This document shows positions 1 to 12,228 of a DNA stretch of 64,000 bases, piece after piece. The position numbers and the translations under genes are program-made. The notes under the pieces are model-generated. The model ran no database searches and was not told the origin of the DNA. It was given only the letters and a program-made list of their open reading frames with translations. The first letter of the stretch is position 1. Every line of letters starts with the position of its first letter. The stretch comes from Luteimonas colneyensis (GTDB lineage: Bacteria > Pseudomonadota > Gammaproteobacteria > Xanthomonadales > Xanthomonadaceae): assembly GCF_014836665.1 (NCBI RefSeq), contig NZ_JACSQJ010000003.1, positions 186,001-250,000 on the forward strand, given 5' to 3'.

Positions 1-699
<699 letters not shown>

Positions 700-786
700 C
701 CCGGCAGTTTACCGGGCTGCGCGGTCCTGCCGGCCTGCGGTAACGTCGGTTCCGTGCCGGAGGGGCGCGTGGCGGAGGGCAAGGCG

Positions 787-1725
787 ATGGCGATGCAGCT
801 CAGCGTACAGGTGGCGTCCTGGCTCCACGCGCAGGTGACCGGCGGCGCGCCGCTGGACCAGGTGCTGCCCGCCCTGCTGCGCCAGGGCTTCGACGAACTG
901 CAGGTGCGCCGGATCTACAACGCGGTGCTGTCCGATCCCGACGGCTTCAAGGCCGGGTTCTCGCGCGCGGCCGCCGGCCAGCCCGCGGTCGCCCACCGGC
1001 TGCCGCAGGGCCAGGTCACCGCCCCCGTGGCCCCGGCGGACGGCACCGTCCCGGCGCAGCTGCCGTTCCATCCGGTGGCGATGATCCCCGCCGACGCCCG
1101 CACCATCGCCTGCGACCACGGCGGAGTCCACGTCGCGTTCCGCCTGCAGCGCCCGCACGTGGTCCTGTTCGAGAACGTGCTGACCGGCGAAGAGTGCGAT
1201 GCGCTGGTCGCCGAGGCCGGACCGCGGCTCCAGCGCGCCGGCGTGGTCGATTCCGAGCGCGGCGGCAGCAGGATCGACGAGCGCCGTACCAGCGAACTCG
1301 CCGTGGTCCGACGCGGCGCCTCGCCGCTGGTCGCGCGCCTGGACGCCCGCATCGCCGCGATCACCGGCGTGCCGCTGGCGCAGGGCGAACCGCTGCAGGT
1401 CATGCGCTATGGCGTCGGCGCCGAATACCAGCCGCACTACGACTACTTCGACCTCGGTCGCCCCGGGCAGGCCGCGCACCTGCGCAACGGGGGGCAGCGC
1501 ATCGCCAGCCTGGTGATCTACCTCAACGACGTCGAGGCCGGCGGCGAAACCACCTTCCCGCGCTGCGCCCTCTCCGTCGGCCCGCGCAAGGGCAGCGCCG
1601 TGTTCTTCGCCTACACCGACGCCCAGTCGCGCACCGACCCGATGTCCTTCCATGCCGGCGCCCCGGTGACGCGCGGCGAGAAGTGGATCGCGACGCGCTG
1701 GATGCGGGAACGCGAGTTCACCTGA
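787..1725 (+). CDS. 2-oxoglutarate/Fe(II)-dependent oxygenase, prolyl 4-hydroxylase-like
   Basis: A 312-residue protein whose C-terminal half (about 125-312) is a P4Hc-type double-stranded beta-helix. The iron ligands appear as H217 and D219 (PHYDYFD) and H289 (SFHAG), with K299 (GEKW) as the likely 2-oxoglutarate anchor. YGVGAEY before the first His and GGETTFP after it are typical of this family. The N-terminal ~100 residues are not recognised. The substrate cannot be read from sequence; bacterial members hydroxylate proline in proteins such as EF-Tu, or small molecules. ATG 787 is preceded by GGAGGG at 774-779; ATG 793 is an alternative. The gene is divergent from yheS and has no obvious operon partner. 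Confidence 0.85.
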   Translation: MAMQLSVQVASWLHAQVTGGAPLDQVLPALLRQGFDELQVRRIYNAVLSDPDGFKAGFSRAAAGQPAVAHRLPQGQVTAPVAPADGTVPAQLPFHPVAMIPADARTIACDHGGVHVAFRLQRPHVVLFENVLTGEECDALVAEAGPRLQRAGVVDSERGGSRIDERRTSELAVVRRGASPLVARLDARIAAITGVPLAQGEPLQVMRYGVGAEYQPHYDYFDLGRPGQAAHLRNGGQRIASLVIYLNDVEAGGETTFPRCALSVGPRKGSAVFFAYTDAQSRTDPMSFHAGAPVTRGEKWIATRWMREREFT

Positions 1726-1851
1726 GGGTCGTTCCACAAGCAGAACGACCATGCACAGGATCCTGGCGGATTGACCACCCGTTCAGCGGGTGTTAAAGCG
1801 AAGATGCCCCCGCCGGAACGCGGAGGGCCTCGTCCCCCACAGGAGTTCCGC

Positions 1852-4224
1852 ATGCCACGCCACCCGCTCGGCCTCGCCCTGCTTGCCGTCCTCGCGCCCG
1901 CCGTCGTCCATGCCCAGGACACCCGCCCGGCGACCAGCCTCGACAACGTCATCGTCACCGGCACCCGCGTCAGCGATCGCACCGTGGCCGAATCGCAGTC
2001 GCCGATCGACATCATCACCAGCGACGCGCTGCAGGCGACCGGCACCACCGAGCTCGCCACCGCGCTGGCGCGCGCCCTGCCCTCGCTCAACTTCCCGCGC
2101 CCGGCCCTGACCGACGGCACCAGCGCGATCCGCCCGGCGCAGCTGCGCGGCCTCGCCCCCGACCAGGTGCTGGTGCTGGTCAACGGCAAGCGCCGCCACG
2201 CGTCCTCGCTGCTGAATCTCAACGGCACCATCGGCCGCGGCTCGGCGCCGGTGGACCTCAACACCATCCCGGTCTCGGCGATCGAGCGCGTGGAGGTGCT
2301 GCGCGACGGCGCCTCGGCGCAGTACGGCTCCGACGCCATCGCCGGCGTGGTCAACGTGGTGCTCAAGGGCGCCAGCGAAGGCGGCAGCCTGGCGCTCAGC
2401 CACGGCCGGTACTCGGCCGGCGACGGTGCCCAGACCCAGCTCGGCGGCGATGCCGGCCTGTCGCTGGGCGATGGTCGCGGCTTCCTGCACCTGTCGGGCC
2501 AGGTCAACCAGCAGGACAACACCAATCGCGCCCGGCCCTTCGCCGGCACGCCCTCGCCGACCCAGCCCGAACCCGGCCAGAAGGCCTTCGTCATCGGCGA
2601 CCCCGAGGTCGATGCCGCCGCGGCCTCGTTCAACGCCGGCTTCGACATCAGCGACACCCTGTCGGCCTACGCCTTCGGCTCGATCAGCAACCGCGACATC
2701 ACCTCGTTCGCGTTCTTCCGCGCGCCGGGCAACCCGAACCAGAACATCCCCTCGATCCATCCGGACGGCTTCTTGCCCGAAATCAACAACGTCTCCCGCG
2801 ACCGTGCCATCGTCGCCGGCCTCAAGGGCCGCTTCGGCGAGGCCTGGGACTGGGACCTGAGCTTCAACCACGGCTACAACAACCTCGAGTTCTTCACCCG
2901 CAACACGCTCAACGCCAGCATCGGCGCCGACTCGCCGACCTCGTTCTACGACGGCGCGCTGGAGACCACCCAGAACATCGCCAACTTCGACCTCAGCCGG
3001 CAGCTCGACTGGGGCCTGGCCTATCCGGCCACGCTGGCCCTGGGCGTCGAGTTCCGCAACGAGAAGTGGAACCAGTCGCCGGGCGAATGGGGCTCCTACG
3101 CCCAGCCCGACCTCGGCCGCCCGGGCGGCGCACAGGGCTTCGGCGGCTTCGCGCCCGAAGTGTCGGGCGCGTACTCGCGTGACAGCCACGCCGTCTATGC
3201 CGGGCTGGAGGCCGACTTCACGGAGAAGTTCTCCGGCGGCATCGCCGGCCGCTACGAGGACTACGACGACTTCGGCAGCCAGGCCTCGGGCAAGCTCTCC
3301 GCGCGCTACGCCTTCACCGACGCGGTCGCCCTGCGCGGCACGGTGTCCAGCGGCTTCCGCGCGCCCTCGCTGGCGCAGCAGTACTTCCAGACCATCAGCA
3401 CGATCTACCTGGCCGGCATTCCCGAGCCCTTCGAGATCCGCACCTTCCCGGCCTCCAGCGCGGTGGCGCAGGCCTTCGGCGCCGAGCCGCTGCAGCCGGA
3501 GGAATCGCTGTCCTACAGCCTGGGCCTGGTGCTGCAGCCGGCCGACCGCCTGTACGTCACCATCGATGCCTACCACATCGAGGTCGACGACCGGATCGCG
3601 CTGTCGTCAAACCTCACCGGGGACGCGGTGCGCGCGCTGCTGGAATCGCGGGGCATCTTCGGGGTGAACGGCGGCCGCTACTTCACCAACGCCATCGACA
3701 CCCGCACGCAGGGCATCGACGTGGTCGCCAACTACGGCCTGGACGTCGGCGGCGGAACCCTCGACCTGACCGCGGCCTGGAACTGGACCGACACCGAGAT
3801 CACCCGCATCGCGCCCAACCCGGAGGAGCTGGAGCAGGCCGGGCTGAGCCTCGAGCGCATCGACCGCACCGAAATCGGCCGCATCGAGGACGGCTTCCCG
3901 AACACCAAGCTGCTGCTCTCGGGCACCTGGTCGCTGGAAGCCTGGGACTTCAACCTGGCCGCGACCCGCTACGGCAGCGTCACCACCCGCCCGGCCAACG
4001 CCGCCAACGACCAGACCTACGGCGCCAAATGGCTGCTCGACGCCTCGGCGGCGTACCGCTTCGACAGATGGACCTTCACGCTCGGCGCCGACAACCTGCT
4101 CAACGAGTACCCGGACGAGAACAGCTTCGCCAACTCGACCAACGGGCAGTTCCCGTACAGCAACCTGTCGCCGTTCGGTTTCAACGGGGCGTTCGTGTAC
4201 GGCCGGATCGCCTACGCCTGGTAA
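1852..4224 (+). CDS. TonB-dependent outer-membrane receptor
   Basis: A 790-residue TonB-dependent receptor. It starts with a signal peptide (about 1-22, ending VVHAQD), followed by a plug domain with the usual landmarks: DNVIVTGTR near the start, VLVNGKRR, IERVEVLRDGASAQYGSDAIAGVVN. A long beta-barrel follows, and the chain ends in an aromatic residue (RIAYAW), as expected for outer-membrane insertion by BAM. ATG 1852 was chosen because AGGAG lies at 1841-1845 and the signal peptide starts there; the frame is open further upstream. The ligand is unknown. No transporter, FecR or TonB gene is adjacent, so there is no context for iron, vitamin or carbohydrate uptake. Confidence 0.9.
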   Translation: MPRHPLGLALLAVLAPAVVHAQDTRPATSLDNVIVTGTRVSDRTVAESQSPIDIITSDALQATGTTELATALARALPSLNFPRPALTDGTSAIRPAQLRGLAPDQVLVLVNGKRRHASSLLNLNGTIGRGSAPVDLNTIPVSAIERVEVLRDGASAQYGSDAIAGVVNVVLKGASEGGSLALSHGRYSAGDGAQTQLGGDAGLSLGDGRGFLHLSGQVNQQDNTNRARPFAGTPSPTQPEPGQKAFVIGDPEVDAAAASFNAGFDISDTLSAYAFGSISNRDITSFAFFRAPGNPNQNIPSIHPDGFLPEINNVSRDRAIVAGLKGRFGEAWDWDLSFNHGYNNLEFFTRNTLNASIGADSPTSFYDGALETTQNIANFDLSRQLDWGLAYPATLALGVEFRNEKWNQSPGEWGSYAQPDLGRPGGAQGFGGFAPEVSGAYSRDSHAVYAGLEADFTEKFSGGIAGRYEDYDDFGSQASGKLSARYAFTDAVALRGTVSSGFRAPSLAQQYFQTISTIYLAGIPEPFEIRTFPASSAVAQAFGAEPLQPEESLSYSLGLVLQPADRLYVTIDAYHIEVDDRIALSSNLTGDAVRALLESRGIFGVNGGRYFTNAIDTRTQGIDVVANYGLDVGGGTLDLTAAWNWTDTEITRIAPNPEELEQAGLSLERIDRTEIGRIEDGFPNTKLLLSGTWSLEAWDFNLAATRYGSVTTRPANAANDQTYGAKWLLDASAAYRFDRWTFTLGADNLLNEYPDENSFANSTNGQFPYSNLSPFGFNGAFVYGRIAYAW

Positions 4225-4309
4225 GCGCGTGACCTGCGCCCGGTGACCGCCGTCCAACCGCGGTCACCGGGCCTCCTCTATCCTGTCCGCACCCCGACCG
4301 GACATCCGG

Positions 4310-6097
4310 ATGCCGCACCACACCGAGCTCATCGCGATCCTCACCGTCGGCTTCGTGCTGGCCTACGCGCTGGGCCTGGCCGCGCATCGCCTGCGCCTGT
4401 CGCCGCTGGTGGGCTACCTGGTCGCGGGCATCATCGCCGGGCCGTTCACGCCCGGCTTCGTCGGCGACCAGGCCCTGGCGCCGCAGCTGGCCGAAATCGG
4501 CGTGATCCTCCTGATGTTCGGCGTCGGCCTGCACTTCTCCATCCGCGACCTGATGGCGGTGAAGCACATCGCCATTCCCGGCGCCGTGGTGCAGATCACG
4601 GTGGCGACCCTGCTCGGCTGGGGCCTGGCGACGCTGATGGGATGGCCGACGCTGCAGGGCATCGTCTTCGGCTTCTCGCTGGCCACGGCCAGCACGGTGG
4701 TGCTCCTGAGGGCGATGGAGCAGCGGCGTCTGCTGGACACCACGCGCGGCCGGATCGCGGTCGGCTGGCTGATCGTGGAGGACCTCGCCTGCGTCATCGC
4801 CCTGGTGCTGATGCCGGCGGTGGCGAGCGTGTTCGGCGACGCCGCCGGCGGGCCGGTGCCGGCGGGCGCAGTGGCGCTGGAGATCGGCAAGACCCTGGTG
4901 CAGGTGGCGCTGTTCGTGGCGGTGATGCTGGTGGTCGGGCGCCGGGTGATCCCGTGGATGCTGGAGCGCACCGCGGGCACCGGCTCGCGCGAGCTGTTCA
5001 CGCTCGCGGTGCTGTCGATCGCGCTGGGCATCGCGCTGGGCTCGGCGGAGCTGTTCGGGGTGTCGTTCGCGCTGGGCGCGTTCTTCGCCGGCATGCTGCT
5101 CAACGAGTCCGAGCTCAGCCACAAGGCGGCGCAGGACTCGCTGCCGATGCGCGACGCCTTCGCGGTGCTGTTCTTCGTCTCGGTCGGCATGCTGTTCGAC
5201 CCGGCAATCCTGGTGCGCGAGCCGCTGCTGGTGCTGGCCACCACGCTCATCATCATGTTCGGCAAGTCCGCCGCGGCCTACCTGATCGTGCGCGCCTTCG
5301 GGCATCCGAAGTCGACCGCGCTGACGATCTCGGCCAGCCTGGCGCAGATCGGCGAGTTCGCCTTCATCATCGCGGCGCTGGGCGTGTCGCTGGGCATCCT
5401 GCCCGAGAAAGGCCAGGACCTGGTGCTGGCCGGCGCGCTGATCTCGATCATGCTCAACCCGGTGTCGTTCGCGGTGGTGGACCGCTGGATCGCGCGCCAG
5501 GAGGCCTCGGCCCGCGACGAGGCGAGCGTCGCGCGCGAGCGCGAGGTCGCGGCCGATGCCGCCAGCCACCACCTTCCGGATGCGCTGTCCGGGCACGCCG
5601 TGGTGGTCGGTTACGGCCGCGTCGGCCAGCAGCTGGCGAGCCTGCTGCACGGCCGCGGCGTGCCGGTGGTCGTGGTGGAGGAGGACGCCGACCGCGTCGA
5701 CGCCGCGCGCAGCGCCGGCCTGCACGCGGTGCGCGGCAACGTGGCCTCCGAAGCGGTCATGCTGGAGACCGCGCCGCGGCGCGCGGCGATGGCGGTGTTC
5801 GCCATCCCCAACGCGCTGGAGGCCGGCGAGACCATCACGCGGCTCAAGGCGCTGAACCCCGCGATCACCGTGCTCGCGCGCGCGCACAGCGACGCGGAGG
5901 TGAAGCACCTGCTCGAGCACGGCGCCGACGGTGCCGTGCTGGCCGAGCGCGAGCTGGCCTACTCGCTCGCCGAAATGGTGATGGCCACCCCTCCCTACCG
6001 CCCCGCCCGCCCGGACGCCCCTCCCACGCCGTCGCCTCCCGCGCCGTCGCCTCCCGCCTCGACGCCCCCCGCGCCTACGCCTCCCTCAGCACTGTAG
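4310..6097 (+). CDS. ybaL: YbaL/KefB-type monovalent cation:proton antiporter with TrkA-N domain
   Basis: A 595-residue inner-membrane CPA2 antiporter. Residues about 1-390 form the Na+/H+ exchanger-type membrane domain (SPLVGYLVAGIIAGPFTPGF, GVILLMFGVGLHFS, ALGAFFAGM, SLAQIGEFAFI). Residues from about 428 form a TrkA-N nucleotide-binding domain (VVVGYGRVGQQLA). The match to E. coli YbaL runs along the whole protein as I remember it. The extreme C-terminus is unusual: a low-complexity proline-rich tail (PPTPSPPAPSPPASTPPAP), and the TAG stop at 6095-6097 lies inside the REPIN starting at 6092. The original C-terminus may have been replaced when that repeat inserted. Confidence 0.88.
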   Translation: MPHHTELIAILTVGFVLAYALGLAAHRLRLSPLVGYLVAGIIAGPFTPGFVGDQALAPQLAEIGVILLMFGVGLHFSIRDLMAVKHIAIPGAVVQITVATLLGWGLATLMGWPTLQGIVFGFSLATASTVVLLRAMEQRRLLDTTRGRIAVGWLIVEDLACVIALVLMPAVASVFGDAAGGPVPAGAVALEIGKTLVQVALFVAVMLVVGRRVIPWMLERTAGTGSRELFTLAVLSIALGIALGSAELFGVSFALGAFFAGMLLNESELSHKAAQDSLPMRDAFAVLFFVSVGMLFDPAILVREPLLVLATTLIIMFGKSAAAYLIVRAFGHPKSTALTISASLAQIGEFAFIIAALGVSLGILPEKGQDLVLAGALISIMLNPVSFAVVDRWIARQEASARDEASVAREREVAADAASHHLPDALSGHAVVVGYGRVGQQLASLLHGRGVPVVVVEEDADRVDAARSAGLHAVRGNVASEAVMLETAPRRAAMAVFAIPNALEAGETITRLKALNPAITVLARAHSDAEVKHLLEHGADGAVLAERELAYSLAEMVMATPPYRPARPDAPPTPSPPAPSPPASTPPAPTPPSAL

Positions 6098-6168
6098 GAG
6101 CAGCTATAGCTGCGACCGCTGTTCTGCGCAGGACCATCCAGGGTCGCAGCTATAGCTGCTCCTACAGG
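6092..6168. repeat. REPIN, class A (two inverted REPs)
   Basis: Left arm CTGTAGGAG followed by the 14-base palindrome GCAGCTATAGCTGC and GACC; the right arm is its exact inverse, with a loop of about 26 bases. It lies upstream of the RAYT gene and carries the antiporter's stop codon. The GTAG at the foot of each arm is the tetranucleotide typical of RAYT-mobilised REPs. Confidence 0.93.
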
Positions 6169-6222
6169 AAAGGGGCGGGTTGGCTGATGGTGCCTGGCGG
6201 GTGGCGGCGACATGCTCGTCGC

Positions 6223-6702
6223 ATGCCCGGACAATGCTCGCACGCCCTCCGCCGCGGCCGCTGGTCACAGCCAGGAGGCATCTACCTGATCACCTTTGCC
6301 TGCGCGGGACGGCGGCCCTGGTTCGCGGAATGGGACGCCGCCTCGCGGGTCGCACGCGCGCTTGCCAGCGCCGAAGCCTGGGGTGACGCCAGCCTGCTGT
6401 GCTGGGTGCTGATGCCCGACCACTGGCACGGCGTGCTGCAGCTCGGCGAGCGCGAAACCCTTTCGCGCTGCGTCGGCCGTGCGCGGGCGCACGCGACGCG
6501 GGCGTGGAAGCCGAAAGACCAAGGCCGCCAGCTCTGGCAGCGGAGTTTCCACGACCGCGCGCTGCGGGCGGAGGAGCGGCTGGTGGACGTCGCGCGCTAT
6601 GTGGTGATGAATCCGCTGCGCGCAGGCCTGGTGGGCCGCATCGGCGACTATCCGTACTGGGATGCGGTGTGGATCACTCCGGACACTTCGCCGACGATGT
6701 AG
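6223..6702 (+). CDS. rayT: REP-associated tyrosine transposase (RAYT, Y1/IS200-like)
   Basis: A 159-residue single-domain Y1 transposase. The HUH metal-binding motif is HWH (67-69, in MPDHWHGVL) and the probable catalytic tyrosine is Y126 in ARYVVMNPLRAGLV, the hallmark RAYT motif. The family nicks and moves REP palindromes, which are non-autonomous; RAYT genes are normally single copy and not themselves flanked as an insertion sequence. A class A REPIN lies 54 bp upstream and another 73 bp downstream, as expected for a RAYT with its cognate repeats. ATG 6223 gives the family-like start MPGQCSHALRRGRWSQPG; ATG 6187 in the same frame is possible. Both key residues are intact, so the enzyme may be active. 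Confidence 0.9.
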   Translation: MPGQCSHALRRGRWSQPGGIYLITFACAGRRPWFAEWDAASRVARALASAEAWGDASLLCWVLMPDHWHGVLQLGERETLSRCVGRARAHATRAWKPKDQGRQLWQRSFHDRALRAEERLVDVARYVVMNPLRAGLVGRIGDYPYWDAVWITPDTSPTM

Positions 6703-6734
6703 CCCGGCGGCCACCTTCCCGGGATCATCTCCGC

Positions 6735-6774
6735 CGCGACCATCTCCCGCGACCATCTCCCGCGACCACATTCC
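6735..6774. repeat. Short tandem repeat, 13-bp unit
   Basis: CGCGACCATCTCC occurs at 6735-6747 and 6748-6760, followed by a degenerate third copy to 6774. It lies between the RAYT stop and the downstream REPIN. Its GCGACC core resembles the foot of a REP arm, so it may be REP-derived debris. Confidence 0.7.
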
Positions 6775-6775
6775 G

Positions 6776-6845
6776 CTGTAGGAGAGCTATGGCTGCGACC
6801 GGGGCCTGGGCCAGAAACGGTCGCAGCTATAGCTGCTCCTACAGG
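6776..6845. repeat. REPIN, class A, left arm imperfect
   Basis: The right arm is intact (GGTCGCAGCTATAGCTGC then TCCTACAG). The left arm has lost one base and carries a substitution (GGAGAGCTATGGCTGCGACC). It lies between the RAYT gene and the 3' end of clpB. Confidence 0.9.
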
Positions 6846-6880
6846 GGAGGGGAGCGGGGGGCCGGGGAGGGATCGGGGGG

Positions 6881-9466
<2,586 letters not shown>

Positions 9467-9513
9467 CGGAGTGCCTCGGAAGTCGGGGCCGGCGCCCGCC
9501 GGCGATACCCGGG

Positions 9514-9541
9514 ACATGCGGTCCCCGGCGCTTGATTCAAG
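9514..9541 (-). promoter_or_regulatory. Heat-shock (sigma32-type) promoter for clpB
   Basis: On the minus strand CTTGAAT (9541-9535) is separated by 13 bases from CCGCATGT (9521-9514). The E. coli sigma32 consensus is CTTGAAA, 11-16 bases, CCCCATNT, so both boxes differ by one base. The position just upstream of clpB fits its known heat-shock control. Confidence 0.72.
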
Positions 9542-9571
9542 GCGCCGAAGCGCAGGGTCCCCGCGATCCCC

Positions 9572-9645
9572 CCTGTAGGAGCAGCTACAGCTGCGACTGC
9601 AATCCCGTCGTGGCCCGCCATCGCAGCCATGGCTGCTCCTACAGG
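9572..9645. repeat. REPIN, class A variant
   Basis: The left arm has an ACAG core (GCAGCTACAGCTGCGACT) and the right arm a CCATGG core (CGCAGCCATGGCTGCTCC). Both outer ends keep CTGTAGGAG/CTCCTACAG. It lies between the divergent clpB and otsB genes, upstream of the clpB promoter. Confidence 0.9.
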
Positions 9646-9679
9646 AAACGCTCACATCGCCTCGGCCAGACTCGCCCCC

Positions 9680-10435
9680 ATGGCCGCGATCACCGCGCTC
9701 CCGCCACCTCCACCGATCGACGACGGCTGCGCGCTGTTCCTCGACGTCGACGGCACCCTGCTGGAGTTCGCGCCCCGGCCGGACGAGGTCGAGGTGCCGC
9801 AGCAGCTGCGCGAGGCGCTGGCGGCGCTGCATGCGCGCCTTCAGGGCGCCGTGGCCCTGGTCAGCGGACGCTCGATCGCCGTGCTCGACATCCTGCTGGC
9901 GCCGCCGCGGCTGCCCGCCTCGGGCCTGCACGGCCTCGAGCGCAGGCACGGTCGCCGCATCCACCACGCGCCGCGCGCCCCCGAGGCGCTGGACCGCGTG
10001 CGCAGCGAGGCGGTGCGCGTGGCCGCCCGCCATCCGGGCGCGGTGGTCGAGGACAAGGGCGCGGCACTGGCGCTGCACTGGCGCGCCGCGCCGCAGGCCG
10101 GAGGCGAGCTGCAGGCCTTCGCACGCGCGGCGCTGCCACGGCTCCCCGGCTATCGGCTGCAGCCCGGCAACGACGTCATCGAGCTGCGCCCGGCCGTGCG
10201 CCGCGGCGTACGCGCGGACAAGGGCGCCGCCATCCTGGCCTTCATGCAGGAGCCCCCGTTCGCGGGTCGCCGTCCGGTGTTCGCCGGCGACGACATCACC
10301 GACGAGGCCGGCTTCGCCGCGGTCAACTCGCGTGGGGGCATCAGCGTGCTGGTCGGCCCACCGCGCGAGAGCGCCGCGCACTTCGCGCTGGCCGGCACGG
10401 CCGAGGTGCACGCCTGGATCGGAGCATCGGCATGA
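9680..10435 (+). CDS. otsB: Trehalose-6-phosphate phosphatase
   Basis: A 251-residue HAD-superfamily phosphatase. Motif I is [10 protein letters not shown] (nucleophile D22, acid D24), motif II is VSGRS, the conserved lysine is in RADKGAA, and motif IV is [12 protein letters not shown] near residue 203. This set is diagnostic for OtsB, which dephosphorylates trehalose 6-phosphate to trehalose in the cytoplasm. The start at 9680 precedes [12 protein letters not shown]; longer in-frame starts would lie within the preceding REPIN. Its stop overlaps the next start in an ATGA, so it is co-translated with a GH15 enzyme. The expected partner otsA (synthase) is not downstream, where gloA follows instead. 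Confidence 0.92.
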   Translation: MAAITALPPPPPIDDGCALFLDVDGTLLEFAPRPDEVEVPQQLREALAALHARLQGAVALVSGRSIAVLDILLAPPRLPASGLHGLERRHGRRIHHAPRAPEALDRVRSEAVRVAARHPGAVVEDKGAALALHWRAAPQAGGELQAFARAALPRLPGYRLQPGNDVIELRPAVRRGVRADKGAAILAFMQEPPFAGRRPVFAGDDITDEAGFAAVNSRGGISVLVGPPRESAAHFALAGTAEVHAWIGASA

Positions 10436-12213
10436 CGACCACCGCCGCCCTCGACCTCGGGCTGGTCGGCAACGGCAGCATCGCCGCGCTGGTCGATGCC
10501 CGCGCCTGCGTGAACTGGTGCTGCATCCCCGCCTTCGACGGCGACCCCGCGTTCTGCGCGCTGCTGTCGCCGCGGGCCGGCGGCGGCGACTACGCCATCG
10601 AACTCGAGGACTTCGAAAGCGCCACCCAGGAGTACGTCAAGAACACCGCGATCCTGCGCACCGTGCTGCGCGACCGCCACGGCGGCGCGGTCGAGATCAC
10701 CGACTTCGCGCCGCGCTGGCGCCAGCACGGTCGCTTCTACCGCCCGGTGATGCTGGTGCGCCGGCTGCGGCCGCTCTCGGGCCGTCCGCGCATCCGCGTC
10801 GTGCTGCGGCCGCTGGCGAACTACGGCGCCGACGTGCCCGCCCAGACCTGGGGCAGCAACCACGTCCGCTACCTGCTGCCGGACTTCACCCTGCGCCTGA
10901 CCAGCGACGTGCCCGTGCGCCTGCTGCGCGAGTCGCTGCCGTTCGAGCTCGACGGCGAGCGCCACCTGGTGCTCGGCCCGGACGAGACCCTGGCACAGCC
11001 GGTGGACGGCTTCGCCCGCAGTGCCGAGCGCCAGACACTCGAGTACTGGCGCGACTGGGTGCGCTACCTGTCGATTCCGCTCGAATGGCAGGACGCGGTG
11101 ATCCGCAGCGCGATCACGCTCAAGCTGTGCCAGTACGAGGAGACCGGCGCGATCGTCGCCGCCATCACCACCTCGATTCCCGAGGCGCCGCACAGCCAGC
11201 GCAACTGGGACTACCGCTACTGCTGGCTGCGCGATTCGGCCTTCGTGGTGCGCGCGCTCAACCGCCTCGGCGCCACGCGCACGATGGAAGGCTACCTGCG
11301 CTACGTGCTCAACCTCGCCACCGGCGCCGACGGCCTGCAGCCGCTGTACGGCATCGCCTTCGAGAAGGAACTGGAAGAGCACGAGGTGCCGGACCTGGCC
11401 GGCTACCGCGGCATGGGCCCGGTGCGCCGCGGCAACCTGGCCTGGGTGCAGCGCCAGCACGACGTGTACGGCAGCGTGGTGCTGGCCGCCACCCAGCTGT
11501 TCTTCGACCAACGCCTCGCGCGCCCCGGCGACATCGACGCCTTCCACCGGCTGGAGCCCGTCGGCGAGCAGGCCTGGGCGCTGTACGACCAGCCCGACGC
11601 CGGGATCTGGGAATTCCGCGGCCGCGCCGAGGTGCATACCTATTCCAGCGTCATGTGCTGGGCCGCCTGCGACCGCCTGGCGCGCATCGCGACGCACCTG
11701 GGACTGGCCGCGCGCGCCGCGCATTGGCGCGGGCGCGCCGACGCGATGCGCGAAGCGATCCTGGCCCGCGCCTGGGACGCGGAGCTGGGCCACTTCGTCG
11801 AATCCGCCGAGGGCCGCCGCCTCGATGCCAGCCTGCTGCTGCTTGCCGAGCTGGGCTTCGTGGACGCGGACGACCCGCGCTTCGTGGCCACGGTCGAGGC
11901 CATCGGCACCCAGCTGCGGCGCGGCGACGGCCTGTTCCGCTACATCGCCCCCGACGACTTCGGTTCGCCGGAAACCAGCTTCACCATCTGCAGCTTCTGG
12001 TACATCGACGCGCTGGCCGCGATCGGCCGCGTCGACGAGGCGCGCCAGCAGTTCGAAAGCCTGCTGGCGCGGCGCAACCACCTCGGCCTGCTGTCCGAGG
12101 ACATGGCCTTCGAGGACGGCGAGGCCTGGGGCAACTTCCCCCAGACCTACTCGCACGTGGGCGTGGTGATCGCCGCGATGCGGCTTTCGCGGCCCTGGTC
12201 CGACGCCGTCTGA
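10432..12213 (+). CDS. Glycoside hydrolase family 15 (glucoamylase/trehalase-like)
   Basis: A 593-residue GH15 enzyme: an N-terminal beta-sandwich (about 1-235; starts [17 protein letters not shown]) and an (alpha/alpha)6 barrel. [13 protein letters not shown] near residue 257 is the family fingerprint. GIWEFRG (about 390) and LLSEDM (about 556) supply the two probable catalytic glutamates. Bacterial members hydrolyse alpha-glucans or trehalose; the translational coupling with otsB favours a role in trehalose or compatible-solute turnover, but this is inference. No signal peptide is seen, so it is probably cytoplasmic. Confidence 0.88.
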   Translation: MTTTAALDLGLVGNGSIAALVDARACVNWCCIPAFDGDPAFCALLSPRAGGGDYAIELEDFESATQEYVKNTAILRTVLRDRHGGAVEITDFAPRWRQHGRFYRPVMLVRRLRPLSGRPRIRVVLRPLANYGADVPAQTWGSNHVRYLLPDFTLRLTSDVPVRLLRESLPFELDGERHLVLGPDETLAQPVDGFARSAERQTLEYWRDWVRYLSIPLEWQDAVIRSAITLKLCQYEETGAIVAAITTSIPEAPHSQRNWDYRYCWLRDSAFVVRALNRLGATRTMEGYLRYVLNLATGADGLQPLYGIAFEKELEEHEVPDLAGYRGMGPVRRGNLAWVQRQHDVYGSVVLAATQLFFDQRLARPGDIDAFHRLEPVGEQAWALYDQPDAGIWEFRGRAEVHTYSSVMCWAACDRLARIATHLGLAARAAHWRGRADAMREAILARAWDAELGHFVESAEGRRLDASLLLLAELGFVDADDPRFVATVEAIGTQLRRGDGLFRYIAPDDFGSPETSFTICSFWYIDALAAIGRVDEARQQFESLLARRNHLGLLSEDMAFEDGEAWGNFPQTYSHVGVVIAAMRLSRPWSDAV

Positions 12214-12228
12214 CCTCCGCGCCGCGCC

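Noticed and set aside
4243-6222. A single long frame joining the antiporter region and the RAYT gene
   Set aside because: The frame before 6187 is antiporter sequence read in the wrong frame; only the part from about 6223 has RAYT motifs.
9467-10411. N-terminal extension of clpB through the divergent otsB gene
   Set aside because: It is antisense to otsB, lacks any domain, and ClpB homologues begin at [10 protein letters not shown].
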